From NCBI GenBank assembly GCA_035639875.1, contig DASQXE010000149.1, positions 1 to 11,311 on the forward strand: a DNA stretch of 11,311 bases, read 5' to 3'. Each line of letters opens with the position of its first letter. Position 1 is the first letter of the stretch. Source of the DNA: JAIBJP01 sp035639875 (GTDB lineage: Bacteria; Actinomycetota; Thermoleophilia; Gaiellales; Gaiellaceae). Positions 1 through 4,360 of this stretch are shown one piece after another. The notes beneath the pieces are model-generated. The model saw only the letters and a list, made by a program, of their open reading frames with translations, did not search any database and was not told where the DNA came from. A program made the position numbers and the translations under genes.

Positions 1-69
1 AGCTCCCCGCTTAGCACGGCCGGGCGCCTCGATGGTAGCAATCGTCCGCCGCTAAACTTGCCCTTCCCG

Positions 70-141
70 GGGCGCATAGCTCAGCGGGAGAGCGCCCGCT
101 TCACACGCGGGAGGTCCCTGGTTCGATCCCAGGTGCGCCCA
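70..141 (+). tRNA. tRNA-Val (anticodon CAC)
   Basis: A complete cloverleaf can be drawn. The acceptor stem pairs GGGCGCA (70-76) with TGCGCCC (134-140). The D stem is GCTC/GAGC (79-82/90-93). The anticodon stem is CCCGC/GCGGG (95-99/107-111) around the loop TTCACAC, which gives anticodon CAC at 102-104 and reads valine GUG codons. The T stem is CCTGG/CCAGG with loop TTCGATC. The discriminator base is A141. No CCA is encoded here because the next bases are TTC, so CCA must be added enzymatically. A TAAACT at 53-58 could be a -10 element, but no convincing -35 is seen. The 3' end of the gene is duplicated downstream, which marks it as an integration target. Confidence 0.95.
121..141 (+). repeat. 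attL-like direct repeat (3' end of tRNA-Val)
   Basis: These 21 bases run from the last base of the 5' T-stem strand through the T loop and 3' acceptor strand to the discriminator. They are identical to 2235-2255. Identity stops on both sides: position 120 is G and 2234 is T, while 142 is T and 2256 is C. Tyrosine integrases of islands and phages commonly use exactly this part of a tRNA gene as their crossover core. Confidence 0.8.
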
Positions 142-171
142 TTCCGTTCTGCGTGGTTGCAGCAAACCTGC

Positions 172-408
172 ATGGTTGCCTGGGTCAGGTGTGCCATAGG
201 TGCCAGAAATGCTCGTGGCGTGCCTACCTCGGGTTACGCTGTTGTCCGTGACGGCTACAGCGTGCTGAATGGGAAGCTCGCGCTCTTTGACGTCCGCGAC
301 TGCGAAAGCCTCGCCTGTAAGGCCCTCGCGAACGCGCTGGAAGTTCCGCGACTCCGTTCGAGAGCGCGACAGGCCGGAGCCCCTCTCGCTCGATTCCGGC
401 GGAAGTGA
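172..408 (+). CDS. hypothetical small protein upstream of and coupled to the HTH gene
   Basis: This is an open frame of about 78 residues that I cannot assign to a family. The start is uncertain. ATG at 172, GTG at 220 and TTG at 157 are all possible and none has a clear ribosome-binding site. The same frame runs back through the tRNA gene, and that part is not real coding. The later part reads like a genuine protein: G-Y-A-V-V-R-D-G-Y, then F-D-V-R-D-C-E-S-L, then a basic tail, with mostly G/C third positions. Its TGA stop (406-408) overlaps the GTG start of the next gene as GTGA, typical of translational coupling. If real, it is the first gene of the integrated element. Confidence 0.35.
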   Translation: MVAWVRCAIGARNARGVPTSGYAVVRDGYSVLNGKLALFDVRDCESLACKALANALEVPRLRSRARQAGAPLARFRRK

Positions 409-584
409 ACTGGACGGGGCTCTCGGACGAGGGGCTGGAGACGCTACGGAGGATCGCTCTCCCGATCTCGCTCGGGTACTCGCCGGCCGAGGTCGCTGAC
501 TCGCTGAAGGTCCCGCGCCGCGTTGTCCACCGGGCGCTCGACGAGCTCCGCGACGAGATCCGAGCGCAAACAGTCGACGAGTAA
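405..584 (+). CDS. small helix-turn-helix DNA-binding protein
   Basis: The protein has 59 residues and starts at GTG 405, the only usual start in this frame after the TAA at 318-320. The sequence S-L-G-Y-S-P-A-E-V-A-D-S-L-K-V-P-R-R-V-V (about residues 22-41) has the spacing of a helix-turn-helix, with A/E-V-A in helix 2, a turn at L-K-V-P, and a basic recognition helix. An acidic/basic helix, L-D-E-L-R-D-E-I, follows. It resembles sigma-70 region 4 or excisionase-like HTH modules, but it is a stand-alone mini-protein. It overlaps the preceding ORF as GTGA. Its place near the left end of an integrated element suggests a regulator or directionality factor. That role is inferred, whereas the HTH pattern is directly readable. 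Confidence 0.6.
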   Translation: MNWTGLSDEGLETLRRIALPISLGYSPAEVADSLKVPRRVVHRALDELRDEIRAQTVDE

Positions 585-586
585 AA

Positions 587-666
587 GGGCCGGACACCGA
601 GCCCTGCGCCTGCGGCGCACGCCAAGGCCCTGAACCTCCGGTGAGGGTTGGAGGCGTGTCCGGCCC
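587..666. repeat. 11-bp inverted repeat enclosing two hairpins
   Basis: GGGCCGGACAC (587-597) is the exact reverse complement of 656-666. The 58 bases between contain a GCGCC/GGCGC hairpin with a TGC loop and a CCTCC/GGAGG pair. Together these fold into a cloverleaf-like shape between the HTH gene and the ribbon-helix-helix gene. There is no T-run after the right arm, so it is a poor terminator for the + strand. On the minus strand the arm is followed by TTTTA, which makes a weak minus-strand terminator possible. Confidence 0.5.
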
Positions 667-679
667 CGAAGAAGCATCG

Positions 680-947
680 GTGACCAAGAGGACGGCACTA
701 GCCGATAGGCGGGGCATGACTGCCTTGAACGAAACGCGCACACGGGCGTCGAGAGCCTCACCGCACACGTCGCGCCCGAGCTCGCGGCCGAGGTCCGTCG
801 CGTTGCCGATGCCGGTAACCGCTCGGTCTCGAGAGAGGTTGCCGCCGCCTTGCGCGAGCGCGTGGCCGCGCAAACCCCGCTCGAGTGCCGCGGACGGAAC
901 CTCAGCCGGCAGTCGAGGCGCAGCCGCACGGCGGGGAGGCAGCGTGA
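680..947 (+). pseudogene. broken ribbon-helix-helix (CopG/Arc-like) protein gene
   Basis: The pieces of a small DNA-binding protein lie in three frames. A plausible start is GTG 680 (V-T-K-R-T-A-L-A-D-R-R-G), with GAAGAAG upstream. From about 748 the next frame gives a convincing ribbon-helix-helix: S-L-T-A-H-V as the strand, P-E-L-A-A-E-V-R-R-V-A as helix 1, the turn G-N-R-S-V-S, and R-E-V-A-A-A-L-R-E-R-V as helix 2. That frame has no ATG or GTG start of its own after the TAG at 706-708. The natural C-terminus (E-P-Q-P-A-V-E-A-Q-P-H-G-G-E-A-A, stop at 945-947) is in the third frame. Two shifts are needed, near 740 and near 885. Either the gene is decayed or the assembly has two indels. Such proteins usually repress toxin-antitoxin or plasmid genes, and no partner toxin is visible. 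Confidence 0.45.
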
Positions 948-1078
948 AGTTTCCGCCGACGAGCCGCGATGGCGCTCCCGAGTGGGCTCAGTGACCCATC
1001 TCGTTCGCTGGGTGACTAACCAAGAGCCAACGCAAAACTCGCTCGGAGCGAGGGACTTGTCATGGCTACGCACTGCAG

Positions 1079-1231
1079 TTAGCAAGCGCGGTCGGAATTC
1101 GGCCACTTCCTCGTGTCGTCGACGAAGAACGATTCGCAGCATAGGCAGACCATCAGGTGCACCCGCCGCGTTTTCGGATGAGCGCACACGCAGATCCCAT
1201 CGCCCAGCGAGACGCGAGGCGACTGCCGCAT
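1079..1231 (-). CDS. Cys-rich mini-protein, possible zinc ribbon
   Basis: This is a 50-residue ORF on the minus strand, ATG at 1229-1231 and TAA at 1079-1081. It carries C-V-C-A-H at residues 14-18 and C-L-C-C at 29-32, followed by E-S-F-F-V-D-D-T, and it ends in Cys. Two Cys pairs plus His about 12 residues apart look like a metal-binding knuckle. Most of its codons end in G or C, which favours real coding. The ribosome-binding site is poor (a G-rich stretch about 12 bases upstream). No family is recognised. It is the only minus-strand candidate in the island. It may be a chance ORF. Confidence 0.35.
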   Translation of the reverse strand: MRQSPRVSLGDGICVCAHPKTRRVHLMVCLCCESFFVDDTRKWPNSDRAC

Positions 1232-1314
1232 GGCGTAGTTCTATACCCCCTCTGCCGCGCGCAAAAAGGTTTACCGCCGGACGCTCGAGGTAGTTCCATG
1301 GCGAGACGAGTTCC

Positions 1315-1554
1315 ATGAGCGCTGAACGGAGGAAGGCCGGGGTCAACGTCCGGCTGCGCGGGGTCCTTTCGCGCCTGCCAAGCGACAGCGAGGTCCCCTT
1401 CGTGTGCGAGTGCGAAGACCCGGAGTGTCTCGGACGCGTCTACCTGACCCTCGTTGAGTTCGATCGTCGACGGAGCCGAGGCGACTCGGTCCGCCTTCAC
1501 GAACATGCCAGGAATGATTGGGCGCATTTACCCGGCGAGACCGGGAAGCGATAA
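1315..1554 (+). CDS. small CEC-motif protein, first tandem copy (shortened)
   Basis: The protein has 79 residues from ATG 1315 to TAA 1552-1554. Around residues 28-45 it reads P-F-V-C-E-C-E-D-P-E-C-L-G-R-V-Y-L-T-L, which matches the next gene nearly position by position (F-L-C-E-C-G-D-D-N-C-T-E-K-V-R-L-T-F). The three Cys in C-x-C-x4-C suggest metal binding, but the function is unknown. After V-E-F-D-R-R-R-S the copy loses the second half seen in its neighbour (the F-V-V-x-P-G-H-E region and a C-terminal Y-x-I-V-x-K). The +1 frame offers a weak F-T-N-M-P-G-M, so an old frameshift may have shortened it. No good Shine-Dalgarno is visible. It is probably one of a duplicated pair. Confidence 0.6.
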   Translation: MSAERRKAGVNVRLRGVLSRLPSDSEVPFVCECEDPECLGRVYLTLVEFDRRRSRGDSVRLHEHARNDWAHLPGETGKR

Positions 1555-1563
1555 TTGCTGCAC

Positions 1564-1908
1564 ATGAGCCGAGACGGTCGCATTGCTCACAACGAGGGTT
1601 TGCTCCGCGACGTCAACGACCGGATCGAGGAAGTCATGGGGCAGTGGGACTCTCGGGGAGAGGGACCGGAGCCGCGCGAGGCCGACTTCCTCTGTGAATG
1701 CGGCGACGATAACTGCACGGAAAAGGTCCGCCTGACGTTTGCCGCCTACGAGGACGTTCGTAGCGACGAGACGCACTTCGTGGTTTTCCCCGGACACGAG
1801 AAGCAAGGGGTCGAGGATGTTGTTGCCCACGGCGACAGCTACAGGATCGTCCGTAAGCATCCCGCTGAGGCCAGCATGGCGGAGGAAACAGACCCGCATC
1901 GCCATTGA
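1564..1908 (+). CDS. small CEC-motif protein, second tandem copy (full length)
   Basis: The protein has 114 residues from ATG 1564. A TTG at 1555, directly after the previous stop, would add three residues. The N-terminus is an amphipathic helix with N-E-G-L-L-R-D-V-N-D-R-I-E-E-V. Then comes D-F-L-C-E-C-G-D-D-N-C (about residues 43-53), then V-R-L-T-F-A-A-Y-E-D-V-R-S, then T-H-F-V-V-F-P-G-H-E, and a closing Y-R-I-V-R-K. From memory, short proteins with this layout (N-E/D-R-I helix, F-x-C-E-C-x-x-x-x-C, V-x-L-T, Y-E-x-V-R, F-x-V-x-P-G-H-E) are common and uncharacterised in Thermoleophilia. The Cys and His positions suggest a small zinc-binding fold. It follows its shorter paralogue with a 9-base gap and is probably co-transcribed with it. 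Confidence 0.7.
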   Translation: MSRDGRIAHNEGLLRDVNDRIEEVMGQWDSRGEGPEPREADFLCECGDDNCTEKVRLTFAAYEDVRSDETHFVVFPGHEKQGVEDVVAHGDSYRIVRKHPAEASMAEETDPHRH

Positions 1909-1918
1909 GCCACGGCCT

Positions 1919-1932
1919 ACGGGCAGGCCCGT
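1919..1932 (+). terminator. possible weak terminator hairpin
   Basis: ACGGGC (1919-1924) pairs perfectly with GCCCGT (1927-1932) across an AG spacer, 10 bases after the stop of the second CEC gene. It is followed by GTTCT, not a clear T-run, so termination is only possible. Confidence 0.3.
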
Positions 1933-2027
1933 GTTCTACGCCTCTCGCGCCCACGCACAAGTGTCTCCTTTAGCCAGTCGACCCGCGCACGCAGGTAAGC
2001 ACCCCTGAGCGTTGAATCAGAGGCGGC

Positions 2028-2101
2028 CCGGGGAGCCGTTCACTCCTGACCCGGGTGAGGTAAGGGCCTTACTCCCGCCCTGCCCGCAGCCGGCTCCCCG
2101 G
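2028..2101. repeat. 11-bp inverted repeat enclosing palindromes
   Basis: CCGGGGAGCCG (2028-2038) is the exact reverse complement of 2091-2101. A further GGC/GCC pair lies just outside (2022-2024 with 2103-2105). The 52-base interior has two more palindromes: ACCCGGGT (2049-2056) and GTAAGG-G-CCTTAC (2060-2072). The plan, one long outer stem with two inner hairpins, is the same as at 587-666, although the sequences do not match. It lies about 130 bases inside the right att repeat. It could be a recombinase or replication site, or a structured RNA. No function can be assigned from sequence. Confidence 0.5.
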
Positions 2102-2234
2102 TGCCTATGTTGAACGCGCCCACGCAACGAGGCCGAGCTCGACTACGGAAACCTGCTCGTCTGAGCGCAGCCGTGTCCGAGTGGCGCCTACCCCGGTGAC
2201 TACGTCACGACAAAACATGCGGATTAGCAGGGAT

Positions 2235-2255
2235 GTTCGATCCCAGGTGCGCCCA
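2235..2255 (+). repeat. attR-like direct repeat (tRNA-Val 3' fragment)
   Basis: This is an exact second copy of tRNA bases 121-141 with no upstream tRNA body, so it cannot be a gene. It is followed immediately by CCA (2256-2258), which would complete a genomically encoded CCA tail, and then by a hairpin. A GTGAC-TAC-GTCAC inverted repeat (2196-2208) sits 26 bases to the left inside the element and could be a binding site for a recombination protein. Confidence 0.8.
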
Positions 2256-2263
2256 CCAGCCGC

Positions 2264-2283
2264 GGGGGAACCCCGGTTCCCCC
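2264..2283 (+). terminator. GC hairpin, presumed original tRNA-Val terminator
   Basis: GGGGGAACC (2264-2272) pairs perfectly with 2275-2283 across CC. It lies 5 bases after the CCA that follows the attR repeat, where a tRNA terminator would be expected. The insertion now separates it by about 2.1 kb from the tRNA it probably served. The T-run is minimal (ATTAG). Confidence 0.55.
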
Positions 2284-2328
2284 ATTAGCCCCCTCCTTGC
2301 GATCGTGCGTCGATCCTTCGCGGAGCCG

Positions 2329-2404
2329 GTCGCTCACAGCTCAGCGACGATCGAACCTCTGCCGACTTGCGGATCGGAGCCGCGCCCGCCATATCGGGTG
2401 CGGC
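2329..2404 (+). other. structured leader region with two hairpins
   Basis: There is no coding between the tRNA terminator and ATG 2502. Two hairpins lie here: GTCGCT/AGCGAC (2329-2334/2343-2348) and a 10-bp stem with one G-T pair (2379-2388/2395-2404, loop CCATAT). With the next hairpin at 2457-2496 they could form a folded 5' leader for the secreted-protein gene. No known riboswitch class is recognised and no promoter could be placed with confidence. Confidence 0.35.
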
Positions 2405-2456
2405 GGCGAGTTGTTGGAAGGTTGGCGCGTTTCAAGACCTGAAATCCGATCAAACG

Positions 2457-2496
2457 CTCCCCCCGTAAGCCTTGTATCCGAAGGCAGGCGGGGGAG
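2457..2496 (+). promoter_or_regulatory. hairpin covering the Shine-Dalgarno of the 2502 gene
   Basis: CTCCCCC (2457-2463) pairs with GGGGGAG (2490-2496), and inside it GCCTT (2469-2473) pairs with AAGGC (2481-2485). The right arm carries the ribosome-binding site, because GGAGGG (2493-2498) lies three bases before ATG 2502. When folded, the site is buried in seven G-C-rich pairs, so translation would depend on opening the helix by temperature, a ligand, a protein or ribosome loading. Confidence 0.55.
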
Positions 2497-2501
2497 GGTT
2501 T

Positions 2502-2786
2502 ATGACGAAGAGGTTCGTGACACTGTTAGTCGGCGGCCTGTTGGCGATTGCTGCCGCGAGTCCCGCCCTCGCGGCGCCGAATCCGGCCGGCACCGGCCAG
2601 CCTGGTGCAGAGTGCGGTGAAGAAGGGGCGACCATGGAGCCGCATGGCTTCACCGCGACAGTCGGCTTCGCTCACGCGGAAACCGTCTACGCGGGCAGCG
2701 AGGGCACACCCTCAGCCGCCAACGGTGGCGCCAATGCGGTCTCGCAATACGACGTCGCCTGCTACCAGCTGACTTCGAATCACTAG
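2502..2786 (+). CDS. small secreted protein of unknown function
   Basis: The protein has 94 residues. ATG 2502 is chosen over an upstream TTG at 2472 because it follows the strong GGGGGAGGG and begins a standard signal peptide: M-T-K-R, a hydrophobic run, then S-P-A-L-A-A-P with likely cleavage after A24. The mature part is about 70 residues, rich in Gly, Ala and Asn, with two Cys (one in A-E-C-G, one in D-V-A-C-Y) that could form a disulfide. The stretch H-A-E-T-V-Y-A-G-S-E-G-T and the ending A-V-S-Q-Y-D-V-A-C-Y-Q are, from memory, typical of a family of short exported proteins in soil actinobacteria and Chloroflexota that has no known role. It is a stand-alone gene with its own structured leader and a strong terminator. 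Confidence 0.8.
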   Translation: MTKRFVTLLVGGLLAIAAASPALAAPNPAGTGQPGAECGEEGATMEPHGFTATVGFAHAETVYAGSEGTPSAANGGANAVSQYDVACYQLTSNH

Positions 2787-2796
2787 AAGCGGGCAA

Positions 2797-2830
2797 GGGG
2801 CCCGGCCTCGCATCGAGGCGGCCGGGCCCC
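2797..2830 (+). terminator. strong terminator hairpin after the secreted-protein gene
   Basis: GGGGCCCGG at 2797-2805 pairs with CCGGGCCCC at 2822-2830. The inner CCTCG/CGAGG extends the helix around a CAT loop. It starts 10 bases after the stop codon. Only TCC follows, as is usual for high-GC actinobacterial terminators. Confidence 0.75.
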
Positions 2831-2931
2831 TCCGCGCCGACAAACGCAGTTGTTACGAGGTACGCGCTGCTGCGTTAGCGGGCTCGAGTTGCGTACCTGC
2901 GAAGTAGCCACGCGCGCTGGCAACGGCGCGG

Positions 2932-2944
2932 AAGGAGGTGATCC
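2932..2944 (+). promoter_or_regulatory. unusually complete Shine-Dalgarno (13 bases)
   Basis: AAGGAGGTGATCC is the exact complement of the conserved 3' tail of bacterial 16S rRNA over 13 bases. GTG 2946 follows at normal spacing. This fixes the start of the downstream gene and predicts very strong ribosome binding. Confidence 0.8.
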
Positions 2945-2945
2945 C

Positions 2946-3110
2946 GTGGCGGATCAGGAACGGGAGACACAGCAACACGGAGTTGGCGCCTGGAGTCGCA
3001 CTCGCTGGCTGGTTCTGATGCTGGTCGTACTGGCGATCGCGGCTGCCGTCGTCCTCATCGTCGTCTATACGGGTGGCGGTCCAGGCGGTGGCAGCGGAGG
3101 CGGCTACTAG
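2946..3110 (+). CDS. 54-residue single-span membrane protein with Gly-rich tail
   Basis: Translation starts at GTG 2946. The frame is open further upstream, but the ribosome-binding site decides the start. Residues 1-20 are polar (V-A-D-Q-E-R-E-T-Q-Q). W-L-V-L-M-L-V-V-L-A-I to V-V-L-I-V-V-Y (about 21-41) is one membrane helix. The last dozen residues are almost all Gly with a final Tyr (G-G-G-S-G-G-G-Y). The basic T-R-W before the helix suggests the N-terminus stays in the cytoplasm and the Gly tail is outside. No family is recognised. An 8-bp inverted repeat, AGGTACGC/GCGTACCT (2858-2865/2891-2898), lies in the region upstream and could be an operator or leader stem. Confidence 0.7.
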   Translation: MADQERETQQHGVGAWSRTRWLVLMLVVLAIAAAVVLIVVYTGGGPGGGSGGGY

Positions 3111-3254
3111 GAACTGTGTTCGTGAGGCGAGCGCCGCTCGTTCCGGCTAAGCACGACGGTCTGGGCAGCGTCGACCTCACCTAGACCGGATGCGTTTCGG
3201 GTTCGGTCGATTTCGGTTGCTCTAGCCGCGATAATCCGCCCGGTTGCGTAGCTC

Positions 3255-4220
3255 GTGAGCCTCTGGCAGCGGTCGATGATCGCCCTCGCGCGCAGCGAGA
3301 GGTTGAAGGCCGCGGCAGGGCGATTCGCGGGCACGTCGTTGCTCGCGCGCCAGTTCGTCGCCGGCGACGGACCGGATGCGGCTGTTCACACCGCGCGCAG
3401 GCTGCGCGCCCAGTGGGGTATCAGCGCCTCGCTCTTCTATCTCGGCGAGTACGTGGCCGATCCGGTTGTGGCCGAGCGAAACGTGGAGATGACGATCGCG
3501 GCGGTCGAGCGGCTGGGCACGGCCGGGCTCGACGTCCACGTCTCCATCGATCCGACGGCGATCGGCTACCTGGCAGGCGAGGCGCTGGCCGTGCGCAATG
3601 CCGAGCGAGTCGGGCGCGCGGTCGACAGGCAGCGAGCGGACGGGCGCAGCTGCCTGATGCTCGACATGGAGGACCTCGCCCTCGTCGAACCGACGCTGCG
3701 CCTGCACGAGCTACTACGCGGCCGCGGGCTCCCAGCGGGAGTGACGCTTCAGGCGCGTCTCCGGCGCACGGAGAGCGACCTGGCTCCGCTCGTCGGGCAG
3801 CGCACGGCGGTCAGGCTCGTCAAGGGCGCGTTCCCGCGCGGCCCGGAGGACGACGTTCAGGGGAGGGAGCGGATCACGGCCAGATACGTCGAGCTGGCCA
3901 GGCGAATGCTGTCGGAGGAGGCGCGGGAAGCTGGCTTCTACCCTGTCTTTGCCACCCACGACGACGCCCTGGCCAGACAGCTAATCGATCTCGCGCGCGG
4001 CAGCGGCTGGGAGCCCGGGCAGTACGAGTTCGAGCTGCTCTACGGTGTCCGCCCCGACTGGCAGAAGGAGCTGCGTGCGGGGGGCGAGGCGGTGCGTGTC
4101 TACCTTCCCTTCGGGACCGACTGGTGGCCGTACGCGATTCGCCGCGTCGGTGAAAATCCGCGAAATCTCATCCTCCTCGGCAGGGCGCTCCTCGCGCGGC
4201 GCGGCCGCGAAGCCGAGTGA
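3255..4220 (+). CDS. proline dehydrogenase (PRODH), monofunctional
   Basis: The 321-residue protein has the length of single-domain PRODHs. These FAD enzymes oxidise L-proline to pyrroline-5-carboxylate at the membrane and pass electrons to quinone. Family landmarks are L-D-M-E-D (136-140, catalytic-pocket Asp), R-L-V-K-G-A-F (177-183), Y-E-F-E-L-L-Y-G-V-R, and Y-L-P-F-G-T-D-W-W-P-Y-A-I-R-R (283-297). In the last, the paired Arg (296-297) corresponds to the carboxylate-binding Arg pair of PutA. The strand that normally reads S-x-K-L-S/T-x-L-G, whose Lys also binds the substrate carboxylate in PutA, reads V-S-I-D-P-T-A-I-G here, so Asp99 replaces Lys. The start is GTG 3255 with a weak ribosome-binding site. 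No pyrroline-5-carboxylate dehydrogenase gene is adjacent. The family is secure, but substrate preference for proline itself is less certain. Confidence 0.85.
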   Translation: MSLWQRSMIALARSERLKAAAGRFAGTSLLARQFVAGDGPDAAVHTARRLRAQWGISASLFYLGEYVADPVVAERNVEMTIAAVERLGTAGLDVHVSIDPTAIGYLAGEALAVRNAERVGRAVDRQRADGRSCLMLDMEDLALVEPTLRLHELLRGRGLPAGVTLQARLRRTESDLAPLVGQRTAVRLVKGAFPRGPEDDVQGRERITARYVELARRMLSEEAREAGFYPVFATHDDALARQLIDLARGSGWEPGQYEFELLYGVRPDWQKELRAGGEAVRVYLPFGTDWWPYAIRRVGENPRNLILLGRALLARRGREAE

Positions 4221-4360
4221 AGAGATCCGCGTCTCTGGTGCGAGTCGCTCCGGATCCGTCACTCCGGCGAATCTAGCGTCGCGATCGTCGTCCTCCTTCA
4301 TCCCCCGGCCGGGGCATCGACCCACGTCTCCGCTGCGCCGAGAACTCGGGATGGAGCTGC

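Larger units (their letters stand above)
142..2255. mobile_element. tRNA-Val-integrated mini-island without integrase
   Basis: The segment is bounded by the 21-base direct repeats at 121-141 and 2235-2255. One repeat lies within an intact tRNA and the other is a bare 3' fragment, the standard footprint of site-specific integration into a tRNA gene. The cargo is only small ORFs: a hypothetical coupled to an HTH protein, a broken ribbon-helix-helix gene, a Cys-rich mini-protein on the minus strand, and two paralogous proteins with a CEC motif. Neither strand shows a tyrosine or serine recombinase, replication protein or transposase. It could be the relic of a larger island, or a non-autonomous element moved by an integrase encoded elsewhere. 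The boundaries are firm and the mobility is inferred. Confidence 0.7.

Noticed and set aside
153..251. 32-residue Cys-rich ORF with C-H-R-C-Q-K-C in frame with GTG 153
   Set aside because: The Cys pattern is tempting, but it overlaps the longer ORF that ends at 408, lacks a ribosome-binding site and is too short to judge.
52..873. Long minus-strand ORF (273 aa) and plus-strand ORF from 58 running through the tRNA
   Set aside because: Their translations over 70-141 are the familiar artefacts of reading a tRNA gene (for example G-S-N-Q-G-P-P-A-C-E-A on the antisense). The minus ORF also overlaps better coding on the other strand.
444..1346. 300-aa minus-strand ORF across the mini-island
   Set aside because: It has Arg/Ser/Ala-rich low-complexity translation and no domain. 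It lies opposite the HTH and ribbon-helix-helix coding. This is typical of a GC-rich antisense frame.
2114..2164. 16 in-frame codons with strong G/C third positions just inside attR, possible 3' remnant of an integrase
   Set aside because: It starts directly after an in-frame stop, is too short to identify, and shows no integrase motif.
2932..2944. Possible 16S rRNA 3' end on the minus strand
   Set aside because: Only the anti-Shine-Dalgarno complement matches. The flanking rRNA sequence is absent and a GTG start follows at correct spacing.
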